From Persicitalea jodogahamensis (GTDB lineage: Bacteria; Bacteroidota; Bacteroidia; Cytophagales; Spirosomataceae), in NCBI RefSeq assembly GCF_014651615.1, contig NZ_BMXF01000004.1:655087-719086 (forward strand): 64,000 nt of DNA, written 5' to 3'. Positions 56,920 to 64,000 of the stretch are shown piece by piece. The notes under the pieces are model-generated. The model saw nothing but the letters and a program-made list of their open reading frames with translations. It was not told the DNA's origin and did no database searches. Within the stretch, counting starts at the first letter, position 1; every line of letters starts with the position of its first letter. Position numbers and translations under genes: made by a program.

Positions 56920-56966
56920 AAAAGCCTGAAAGTCGAGCGTTACTTCTGCTCGAGGTTCGGGCTTTT
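56920..56966. terminator. Bidirectional terminator shared by RRM gene and converging repeat gene
   Basis: AAAAGCCTGAA pairs with TTCGGGCTTTT (one G-T pair), and an inner TCGAGC/GCTCGA stem encloses the loop GTTACTTCT. The loop contains the stop codon of the minus-strand gene. Runs of A and T flank both sides. Confidence 0.8.
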
Positions 56967-58184
56967 TTCAATTTCTGCCAGCCGCTTCTCCAGCACCACT
57001 ACATACAGCGTCAGCTCCTCGATCTTTTCCAGCAGTTTGGTGTTGAAGGCCGCAGTTTCCATCCCTTCAGCTACCATGGCTTTTGCGGATGGCAGCCCCG
57101 GAAGGTGCTTGTTCTTTTTGACAAAATCTTCTACCTCATTTAGAGGCCGCAACGGGTAGTTTTCATCGAAGACCTTATCAGCCCACTCGGAGGTACTTTG
57201 CACCTGGATACGCGGTTTGGTCAGAAGTACCTTGCCGCTGGCGTCGACGGTGAGTACCTGTCCACTGTTCGCAAGGTAGTTTGCCGCCACGCCGGGTAGT
57301 TGGACGTGCGTCTGTGAACTACCCAGCACCAGGGTACTTTCCGCGTCGGCAGGTAGTTCTGCCCCCAGGCCTAGAGCAAGGCTTTCATGCTCGTTGAAGT
57401 GAAGGAAGGGTTGGTTTTTGATCATCATCGAGTTGTCGTAGGCTAGGAAGTTGATGTTGCCCCGCAGGGTGAAGCGCTGGTTGGGATAGGCCGTACCGAT
57501 GCCGACTTTGACGTTGGTGGTGTCGCCAAGTACCAGGCCGTCGTTGACGCCAACAACGGCATACGCCCCGAGGGCTGTAGCACGCTGAATATTATCTTTA
57601 TTTGGGCCTGTTGGGTTGGTAAAAGTACCCAAAAATGTGTTGTTGCTACCGAATGTATTATAGGCTCCAGCTGCATATCCTACGAATGAGTTTGAGCTAC
57701 CGGTTTTGTTTTGATATCCAGCATAATAGCCCGTAAACGAATTGCCGTTCCCGGTCGTGTTACTGATTCCAGACGTAGCACCCACAAACACGTTATTGGT
57801 TCCTGTCGTGTTTTGTCTTCCTGCACCATAACCCAAAAATGCATTGTAGTTTCCCGTAGTGTTTTTGTTTCCAGCAAACGAGCCCAAAAATGAGTTATTA
57901 AACCCCGTTGTCTGAGCGTTTCCAGTATTAGAACCTACGAAAGCATTGTAGTTTCCGGTGGTGATAGAAATACCTGCATCTTCGCCGATGAAGACATTTT
58001 GGTTGACATTGTCGGCTGCCGGGTAAGTATTGGATGGGCCCATCACTACGTTTGCAGTGCCTGTGCCACCACCAGGCAGACCGGAGGAGGAGAAGGTAAA
58101 CACGGTGTTCTGGGCGAAGCTCACACGAGAAAGCAAGGCAAGAAGCAGAATACTGCAAAGGTTGATTTTCTGTCGCTGTGTCAT
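56940..58184 (-). CDS. Surface repeat protein (17-residue NTTG/AG repeats, C-terminal coiled coil), short paralogue
   Basis: I use ATG 58184 (MTQRQKINLCSILLLALLSRVSFAQ), a clean signal peptide; 10 residues are dropped from the longer in-frame reading. The 414-residue protein has about seven 17-residue repeats of the form NTTGxxNSFxGxxAGxx (about 60-190), a middle domain beginning VGIGTAYPNQRFTLRG, and a C-terminal helix with the Bacteroidota signature FVKKNKHLPGLPSAKAM followed by a leucine-rich coiled coil (LLEKIEELTLYVVVLEKRL). The repeats should form a beta-roll or beta-helix stalk. It resembles trimeric tail-fibre or adhesin-like proteins; no partner or ligand is known. It is a paralogue of the next gene upstream. 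Confidence 0.8.
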   Translation of the reverse strand: MTQRQKINLCSILLLALLSRVSFAQNTVFTFSSSGLPGGGTGTANVVMGPSNTYPAADNVNQNVFIGEDAGISITTGNYNAFVGSNTGNAQTTGFNNSFLGSFAGNKNTTGNYNAFLGYGAGRQNTTGTNNVFVGATSGISNTTGNGNSFTGYYAGYQNKTGSSNSFVGYAAGAYNTFGSNNTFLGTFTNPTGPNKDNIQRATALGAYAVVGVNDGLVLGDTTNVKVGIGTAYPNQRFTLRGNINFLAYDNSMMIKNQPFLHFNEHESLALGLGAELPADAESTLVLGSSQTHVQLPGVAANYLANSGQVLTVDASGKVLLTKPRIQVQSTSEWADKVFDENYPLRPLNEVEDFVKKNKHLPGLPSAKAMVAEGMETAAFNTKLLEKIEELTLYVVVLEKRLAEIEKSPNLEQK

Positions 58185-58391
58185 ACTGGTCGTTTTTAGG
58201 GTGGAGTGATACAATTTTAAAAACTGTAAGAGAGGCAGGTTGCCTTAAACGCTAAAAAAGGCTAGAGTTCCTTGAATTGATAGGCGAACCCTATTTAGGA
58301 GTTGGTCATGCAGACAATTCAAGTAGCAATCGCTGTATAAAAGTGGCCTCAAAATTTCCAGAGCTGCTTTCTTATTGAAAATTTCTTTGTT

Positions 58392-60392
58392 TTATTTCTC
58401 TTCTTTTTTAGTGTCAGAGATGGCAAGCACGAGTCTGCGCAACTCGTCGACTTCAGCCAGCCTCTTCTCCAGCGCCACTACATAAAGCGTCAGCTCCTCA
58501 ATCTTCTCCATCTGTTTGGCAATAATCGTCGTCACGTCCACGCCCTCGGCCACCATCACCTCCGCCGAAGGCACTCCGGGCAGGCGTTTGTTCTTCTTGA
58601 TAAAATCCTCTACTTCGCTCAAAGGACGGAGGGAGTAGTTTGGCTCGAAAACCTTATCAGCCCACTCGGAGGTACTTTGCACGTAGATGCGCGGCCGGGT
58701 AAGGATCACTTTGCCTTGGGAATTAACTGTCAGGTACTTTCCAGCGTTATCTTGCCGGGCATATTGGCCAAGTACGAGCCCGGATGCCTCTTTCGACCCG
58801 GAAGGGATCTTGACCAGGGTACTTTCGCTGCCCAGCACCAGCGTCTCCTCGGCATCTTTGGGTAGTTCCGCCCCCAAGCCCAGGGCCAGGCTCTCGTATT
58901 CGTTGAAGTGAAGGAAGGGTTGGTTTTTGATCATCATCGAGTTGTCGTAGGCCAGGAAGTTGATATTTCCACGTAACGTAAAGCGTTGATTGGGATAGGC
59001 TGTGCCGATGCCAACTTTGACGTTGGCCGTATCGCCCAACACCAGGCCGTCGTTAACGGCGACCAAGGAGCGGAAGCCAAGGGCGGTGGCGCGCTGGAGG
59101 TTCGCTTTGTTGGCTCCTGTGGCGTCAGCGAAACTACCAATGAAGGAGTTATAGCTACCAGTAATGTTATTGAGTCTAGCAGAAGCCCCTGTGGACGAGT
59201 TGTAGTCACCGATAGTGTTCCTGTATCCGGCAGCGTCACCTGTGAACGAGTTATAGCTTCCTGTAGTGTTGCTGTGTCCGGCAGAGGCACCTGCGAAAGA
59301 GTTGTTATTACCATTCGTGTTGCTATATCCAGCTGAGATACCCATGAATGAGTTATTATTTCCCCTGGTGTTGCTATATCCTGCCAGGTTCCCCATGAAC
59401 GAGTTGCTATGGCCGATGGTGTTGCTGTATCCAGACTCGCCCCCCAAAAAGGCGTTATTGTCCCCGGTGGTGTTGGAGCGTCCGGCGAAGTTTCCCGTGA
59501 ATGAGTTATTACTGCCAATGGTATTACTGTATCCAGACTCGTTACCCGTGAATGAGTTTTTACTACCGGTGGTGTTGGAGCGTCCGGCGAAGTTTCCCAT
59601 AAATGAGTTGTTGCTGCCCGTGGTGTTGGTGGCTCCGGCCTGCCTGCCCATAAATGAGTTAAAACTGCCAGTGGTGTTGTAGGTTCCGGCCTGAAAGCCC
59701 AAGATCAAGTTGTATTCACCGCTAGTATTGTCAGACCCAGCGCTGCTGCCCATAAAGGTATTGCCGCGGCCAGTATTAAGACGTCCAGCCATGAACCCCA
59801 CAAAAGTGTTGTAATCACCAGAGAAGTTGCTATATCCGGCCTTGTCGCCCATAAAAGTATTGCCAAAGCCAGAAAAGTTTGAGTATCCAGCTTCATATCC
59901 TACAAACGAGTTGCTAGCGCCGGTTTGGTTACCGTGTCCGGCTGAGTTTCCCATAAACGTGTTGAAGTTACCGGTGGAGTTAGCGTACCCAGCAAAGGCG
60001 CCGGTGAACAAATTGCTACTTCCGGTAGTGTTATACAATCCGGCAAAAAAACCCACAAACGTGTTGTTGTTTCCGATAGTACTGCTGCGTCCGGCACCAA
60101 AGCCGAGAAAGGAGTTGCCACCACCTGTGGTGTTGGAGAATCCCGCATGGGACCCTATAAACGAGTTATTACCACCAGTGGTGTTTTCTACACCGGCGTT
60201 TTTCCCAACAAAGGTGTTAGCATTGCCGGTGAAACTGGTAGAATACGAGTTAGACGGTCCTATTAGGACATTATCGATACCCTTGCCAGCGATAGTCGTC
60301 GATGTGGTCAGTACCGTGTTCTGGGCGAAGGCCGAATGAGCTGCCAGCCACAGCAGCAAAATTCGTGGCAAAAAGGTGGGGGTCAGTCTCAT
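58392..60392 (-). CDS. Surface repeat protein with about 21 17-residue repeats, long paralogue
   Basis: The 666-residue protein has a signal peptide (about 1-24, AFAQ) and about 21 tandem repeats (about 70-426) of 17 residues such as NTTGSNNSFMGNFAGRS. One copy (NTGRGNTFMGSSAGSD) is one residue short. The middle domain VGIGTAYPNQRFTLRG and the tail with FIKKNKRLPGVPSAEVM and the coiled coil KIEELTLYVVALEKRLAEV match its shorter neighbour. Part of the repeat array shows a higher-order unit of two repeats (GNFAGRSNTTG and GNESGYSNTIG alternating). It is probably an exported fibrous surface protein; the function is unknown. The gene is divergent from the GH3 gene. Confidence 0.85.
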   Translation of the reverse strand: MRLTPTFLPRILLLWLAAHSAFAQNTVLTTSTTIAGKGIDNVLIGPSNSYSTSFTGNANTFVGKNAGVENTTGGNNSFIGSHAGFSNTTGGGNSFLGFGAGRSSTIGNNNTFVGFFAGLYNTTGSSNLFTGAFAGYANSTGNFNTFMGNSAGHGNQTGASNSFVGYEAGYSNFSGFGNTFMGDKAGYSNFSGDYNTFVGFMAGRLNTGRGNTFMGSSAGSDNTSGEYNLILGFQAGTYNTTGSFNSFMGRQAGATNTTGSNNSFMGNFAGRSNTTGSKNSFTGNESGYSNTIGSNNSFTGNFAGRSNTTGDNNAFLGGESGYSNTIGHSNSFMGNLAGYSNTRGNNNSFMGISAGYSNTNGNNNSFAGASAGHSNTTGSYNSFTGDAAGYRNTIGDYNSSTGASARLNNITGSYNSFIGSFADATGANKANLQRATALGFRSLVAVNDGLVLGDTANVKVGIGTAYPNQRFTLRGNINFLAYDNSMMIKNQPFLHFNEYESLALGLGAELPKDAEETLVLGSESTLVKIPSGSKEASGLVLGQYARQDNAGKYLTVNSQGKVILTRPRIYVQSTSEWADKVFEPNYSLRPLSEVEDFIKKNKRLPGVPSAEVMVAEGVDVTTIIAKQMEKIEELTLYVVALEKRLAEVDELRRLVLAISDTKKEEK
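59120..60185 (-). repeat. 51-bp tandem repeat array coding 17-residue surface repeats
   Basis: About 21 units of 51 bp lie in frame within the long repeat protein gene. Neighbouring units near 59450-59620 are nearly identical in pairs (102-bp period), the pattern expected from recent unequal crossing-over or slippage. Because 51 is a multiple of three, unit gain or loss changes protein length without frameshift. Confidence 0.85.
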
Positions 60393-60499
60393 AAGGAATG
60401 GGGTTAAGTCCGTGAGATAATGGAGTCTGGAGGCATTTCCCCCAAAAATAGCGATTCCCCCGTCGCCGCGCTAGAGCTTTCAAGTAAGCGGTACCCACT

Positions 60500-60532
60500 T
60501 TTGAGTGATCGGTCGCTTGGGCCGTACAATTG
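60500..60532 (+). promoter_or_regulatory. Promoter candidate for the GH3/beta-lactamase gene
   Basis: TTTG at 60500-60503 and TACAATTG at 60525-60532 (one mismatch to TAnnTTTG) are separated by 21 bp. The ATG is 58 nt further on. Motif evidence only. Confidence 0.4.
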
Positions 60533-60590
60533 CAATCCTCCCACTTATTTCCAAACTTTGACCCAACCAATCTTTCGCCCAAAATCCGAC

Positions 60591-63572
60591 ATGAAGAAAG
60601 CCATACTGCTGCTGCTTATTTCCATCGCTTTTATCCAAACAAAAACTACCCACGCCCAAACCAAACCCGAATTCCTGCGCCTGAATGCCCCGCAGCAAGC
60701 CTGGGTTGATTCGGTGTTCCAAAGCCTCACACCCGACGAGCGCATCGCGCAGCTCATCATGGTGGCGGCGACCTCAGATGTCAAGCGGTCGCTTATTGGC
60801 ACAGAACGCAGCAATCCGGACTACGTCAGGAAATTGATTCAGGAAAACAAAGTCGGCGGGGTAGTTTTCTTTCAGGGGGGGCCGGTGCCGCAGGCGCGGC
60901 TGACCAACGAGTTCCAAGCGCTCTCGAAGGTACCTCTGCTGGTAGCAATGGACGCTGAGTGGGGGCTGGCCATGCGTATCGACAGCACGGTGCGCTATCC
61001 GTACCAGATGACGCTGGGTGCCATGCAGGGCCACGATGATCTGATTTTCGACATGGGCGCGCAGCTGGCCCGTCAGGCCAAACGGTTGGGTGTACACGTC
61101 AACTTTGCGCCGGTGGCCGACGTCAATAATAACCCCAACAACCCGGTCATCAATTTCCGGTCATTTGGTGAGAACAAGTACCGCGTGGCAGAAAAGGCGC
61201 TGGCTTACATGAAGGGCATGCAATATAATGGCCTGCTCACCAGTGCCAAGCACTTCCCCGGACACGGCGACACGGGTACCGACTCGCACTACGACCTGCC
61301 CCTGATTCCCAAGACGCTCGCCCAACTGGACTCCCTGGAACTGTATCCATTCAGAGTGTTGGTGGATAATGGTCTGGCGGGCACCATGATCGCCCACCTG
61401 AGCATACCGGCTCTGGACAATACGCCCAATCTGCCCTCTACCCTATCCAAGCCCATCGTAACCAAGCTATTGCAGGACGACTTGGGCTTTAAGGGCTTGA
61501 TTTTCTCCGACGCCATGAACATGAAGGGCGTGACCAAGTACTTCTCCGACGGCAAGGCTGACGCGATGGGCCTGGAAGCGGGCATGGACCTGCTGGAATT
61601 TACCGAAGATGTACCGAAGGCCATTGCCGAAATCAAGAAGTCGATCGCTGCCGGTGACATTACCCAGGCCGACATCAACGCGCGTTGCTACAAGGTACTT
61701 CAGGCAAAAGCCTGGGCCGGCCTCGACAATTTTCAGCCTATCAAACTGGAAAACCTTTATGAAGACCTTAACCCCGCCGCTGCCGACCTCACCAACCGTC
61801 TTCTGACTGAGAAGGCTCTCACGGTACTGAAAAACGATAGCAACCTCCTGCCCCTGCGCCGTCTGGACAGTCTGAAGATTGCCGCCATATCCCTTGGGGC
61901 TGATTCCATCACCACTTTCCAGAAGACGCTGAACCTTTACACCACCATCGACGCCTACAGCATTCCGACCAAACCGAGCGCGTCGCAATTGGCCGCGCTG
62001 GATGCCAAGATCAAGGAATACGATCTGCTGCTGGTCGGCGTGCATCAATACAGCATCTCGCCCCGCACCAATTTTGGTATGACCCCCGAGATGACGGCCA
62101 CGCTGGACAAACTGCTCGCTACAGGCAAAGCCGCCGTCACACTCTTTGGAAATCCTTACGTGCTGAATAAAATCGACCGTCCCGAGCGGGCCAAAGCCAT
62201 TGTGATGGCTTACCAACTCACTCCCTACACCGAGGACCTGTCCGCTCAGTTGATCTTTGGCGCTATTCCCGCCGAAGGGCGGCTGCCCGTGACCGTCAAC
62301 GCACAATTTCCGTACGGCACGGGCCTGAGCACACCCGACCTGAAACGCCTGAAATACACGATCCCCGAAGAAGTGGGGCTTGATTCAAAGTGGATCACCT
62401 TCAAGATTGACTCCATCGCCAACTACGCCATCGCCCAGAAAGCCACGCCGGGTTGCGTGGTGCAACTTGCTAAGGACGGCAAGGTGTTTTTCCGGAAAGC
62501 GTACGGCAAGCATACTTACGAAGGCAATGAGCCTGTCAAGATTAACGATCTCTACGATTTTGCTTCTGTTACCAAAGTAACCGCCTCCACTCTGGCCTTA
62601 CTCAGCTTATACGATCAGAAGAAATTCGACCTCGACGCCACGATGAAGGACTACCTGCCCTTCCTCAAAAAATCCAACAAGGCCGACCTTCCCTGGCGCA
62701 AGGTACTTACCCACAGCGCCCGGTTAAAATCATGGATTCAGTTCTGGCGCGAGGCGCAGAAGCCCGACGGTAGCTGGAAAAAGAACTCCTTCAGCACTAC
62801 GAAGTCGGACAAGTACCCTACTTCCGTCGTGGGGGATAGTCTGTTTATTCATAAGAACTACAAGAATGTCATCTACAAATCCATTAAGGACTCACCGCTC
62901 AATCCCGAAGAGGGCTACGTGTACAGCGATTTGTCGTTCATTCTCTATCCGCAGGTCGTCAAGAATATCACGGGCGTAGACTTTGAGGATTACCTGAAGG
63001 AGAACTACTACGAACCCATCGGGGCCAATTCGCTTACTTTCAACCCCAAGCGTTTTTATAAACTGGATCAAATCGTACCGAGTGAGCGTGACACGTTTTT
63101 CCGAATGGCCCAACTGCACGGCCAGGTACACGACGAGGGCGCGGCCATGCTGGGTGGCCTCAGCGGCCACGCCGGACTTTTCGGCAATGCCAATGACCTA
63201 ATGAAGATCATGCAGATGTACCTGCAAAATGGGTACTATGGCGGGAAGCAATACATCAGCCGCGATGCGATGTTTGAGTTCACGCGTTACCAGTTTCCCG
63301 AGCTTGGAAGCCGCCGGGGCATCGCCTTCGACAAGCCCAGCTTCCAGTACACCGGCAATGCCCCGCGCTACGCCAGCCCGGCCAGTTTCGGCCATACGGG
63401 CTACACGGGCATTATGGTCTGGATGGACCCGGCCTATGACCTGGATTTTGTCTTCCTCTCTAACCGGGTGTACCCTACCCGGGAGAATACGAGATTATAT
63501 ACCCTGAATATAAGGACGTCGATTATGGATGCGGTGTATGAGGGATTAGGGCGAGGGAAGGCGGGGATGTAA
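60591..63572 (+). CDS. Exported GH3 beta-N-acetylhexosaminidase fused to a serine beta-lactamase-like domain
   Basis: ATG 60591 gives a clean signal peptide (MKKAILLLLISIAFIQ, cleaved after THAQ); the longer in-frame reading is rejected. The 993-residue mature precursor has a GH3 N-terminal domain (about 35-390) with the NagZ-type loop KHFPGHGDTGTDSHYDLP (histidine/aspartate dyad), a GH3 C-terminal domain (about 400-590), and a class C beta-lactamase/penicillin-binding domain (about 610-990) with SxxK at Ser659-Lys662 (FASVTK) and a YSDLS motif near 770. Such fusions probably remove GlcNAc from muropeptides and act on their peptide or D-amino acid parts in cell-wall recycling. The activity of each domain is inferred from the motifs. 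Confidence 0.92.
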   Translation: MKKAILLLLISIAFIQTKTTHAQTKPEFLRLNAPQQAWVDSVFQSLTPDERIAQLIMVAATSDVKRSLIGTERSNPDYVRKLIQENKVGGVVFFQGGPVPQARLTNEFQALSKVPLLVAMDAEWGLAMRIDSTVRYPYQMTLGAMQGHDDLIFDMGAQLARQAKRLGVHVNFAPVADVNNNPNNPVINFRSFGENKYRVAEKALAYMKGMQYNGLLTSAKHFPGHGDTGTDSHYDLPLIPKTLAQLDSLELYPFRVLVDNGLAGTMIAHLSIPALDNTPNLPSTLSKPIVTKLLQDDLGFKGLIFSDAMNMKGVTKYFSDGKADAMGLEAGMDLLEFTEDVPKAIAEIKKSIAAGDITQADINARCYKVLQAKAWAGLDNFQPIKLENLYEDLNPAAADLTNRLLTEKALTVLKNDSNLLPLRRLDSLKIAAISLGADSITTFQKTLNLYTTIDAYSIPTKPSASQLAALDAKIKEYDLLLVGVHQYSISPRTNFGMTPEMTATLDKLLATGKAAVTLFGNPYVLNKIDRPERAKAIVMAYQLTPYTEDLSAQLIFGAIPAEGRLPVTVNAQFPYGTGLSTPDLKRLKYTIPEEVGLDSKWITFKIDSIANYAIAQKATPGCVVQLAKDGKVFFRKAYGKHTYEGNEPVKINDLYDFASVTKVTASTLALLSLYDQKKFDLDATMKDYLPFLKKSNKADLPWRKVLTHSARLKSWIQFWREAQKPDGSWKKNSFSTTKSDKYPTSVVGDSLFIHKNYKNVIYKSIKDSPLNPEEGYVYSDLSFILYPQVVKNITGVDFEDYLKENYYEPIGANSLTFNPKRFYKLDQIVPSERDTFFRMAQLHGQVHDEGAAMLGGLSGHAGLFGNANDLMKIMQMYLQNGYYGGKQYISRDAMFEFTRYQFPELGSRRGIAFDKPSFQYTGNAPRYASPASFGHTGYTGIMVWMDPAYDLDFVFLSNRVYPTRENTRLYTLNIRTSIMDAVYEGLGRGKAGM

Positions 63573-63908
63573 GAGGCTGGATAGATCGATAATTCTTCAA
63601 GCTCAGTAGGTGCTGACAAATGATCCAACTAATAAAGTGGGTATAAAATGAGCGGTCGGTCTAGAACCTTAATTCTTATGTTATTGGGATTATAATAGTT
63701 AAACATTGATTAAGGTGTGATTCTGATCGTAAAGGCAGTTCTTATTATCTTTTGTGATTCAAAAGATAATAATGAATGGGTATATATATAGGGTGGTTAA
63801 TGTTGCCACACACCGAAAGTTTCGCTCAGTGATGAGCAAAAGTATAAAAAGGAATAATTCAAATACGTAACACCCCGCATTATTTAAATGGGTTTTGTTT
63901 AAATAGTA
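63573..63908. other. Non-coding right end of the window
   Basis: No credible coding sequence, RNA gene or promoter pair was recognised in this A+T-rich stretch after the GH3 gene. Short ATATATAT runs occur near 63780. A neighbouring gene probably begins beyond position 64000. Confidence 0.6.
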
Positions 63909-63954
63909 TTTCCAAGAAGAACCCCTAACTCCCCTTAGGGGTTCTTCTTGGAAA
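63909..63954. repeat. Perfect 20-bp inverted repeat with 6-nt loop
   Basis: TTTCCAAGAAGAACCCCTAA (63909-63928) pairs without mismatch with its complement at 63935-63954 around the loop CTCCCC. It is the longest uninterrupted stem in the window. It lacks a T-run on either strand outside the stem, so it does not look like a standard terminator. Confidence 0.8.
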
Positions 63955-64000
63955 TGGGCGGATTTATACGGCAAGCACCTAAATGCTCATTTAGTTCTCT

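Noticed and set aside
59120..60185. CRISPR-like direct repeats
   Set aside because: The units are contiguous, codon-phased and encode a protein repeat, and there are no unique spacers.
59827..60339. Repetitive proline/leucine-rich open frame antisense to the long repeat protein
   Set aside because: It is the periodic shadow of the 51-bp array: a repeat whose length is a multiple of three keeps all frames open once one unit is open.
63759..63974. 71-codon open frame on the minus strand at the right edge
   Set aside because: It crosses the perfect inverted repeat and low-complexity DNA and resembles no protein family.

Overview
This window comes from the chromosome of a Bacteroidota bacterium, most likely order Cytophagales and near the Spirosomataceae (Dyadobacter/Persicitalea-like). 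That placement is an inference. It rests on the SusC/SusD pair, two type IX secretion (T9SS type B) C-terminal domains, a GLPGLI protein, ECF sigma/FecR regulation, TAnnTTTG-type promoter boxes and a base composition near 50% G+C. No rRNA, CRISPR array, transposase or complete tRNA gene was found. About 36 protein genes are supported.

Layout. 34-5108 (-): two paralogous secreted Ig-like/T9SS proteins. 5345-9445 (-): TPR protein and gyrA. 9646-14737 (+): gluconate-type permease, alpha/beta hydrolase, 2OG-Fe(II) oxygenase and chromate transporter. 14913-28227: a SusCD-type nutrient locus whose ECF sigma factor (14913) is separated from its likely FecR partner (20671) by an opposing two-gene operon (FG-GAP/ASPIC protein plus vanadium haloperoxidase). 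SusC, SusD and a DUF3823 lipoprotein follow. 28384-38827 (+): a sugar-oxidation block made of a giant ThuA/beta-propeller/HEAT/cupredoxin lipoprotein, a second ThuA lipoprotein, a Gfo/Idh/MocA oxidoreductase, a sugar epimerase and a PHP-like secreted protein. No classical glycoside hydrolase is visible, so a 3-keto-sugar type route is a reasonable but unproven reading.

This block is interrupted at about 34.9-36.6 kb by an A+T-rich segment holding a TlpA-type thioredoxin gene and what looks like the 3' end of a tmRNA (ssrA) gene with its terminator. Beyond it lies an 80-bp orphan copy of the epimerase 3' end, 86% identical to the intact gene and still in register with the next gene. I read this as the scar of an integration or recombination event and consider it the most interesting local structure.

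38842-46217: PAS/GAF histidine kinase, LLM flavin oxidoreductase, threonine dehydratase/serine racemase-like enzyme, acyl-CoA synthetase and phosphotriesterase-family hydrolase. 46298-53082: OmpA-type lipoprotein, GLPGLI protein with its TonB-linked barrel, FabH and a YfcE-type phosphoesterase. 53122-63572: sortilin/VPS10-like propeller protein, RRM protein, two 17-residue-repeat surface proteins, and a GH3/beta-lactamase fusion. The last 428 bp hold no gene but contain a perfect 20-bp inverted repeat.

A window-wide signal is the 7-mer GGTACTT/AAGTACC. By hand I count roughly fifty copies, where about eight would be expected by chance.
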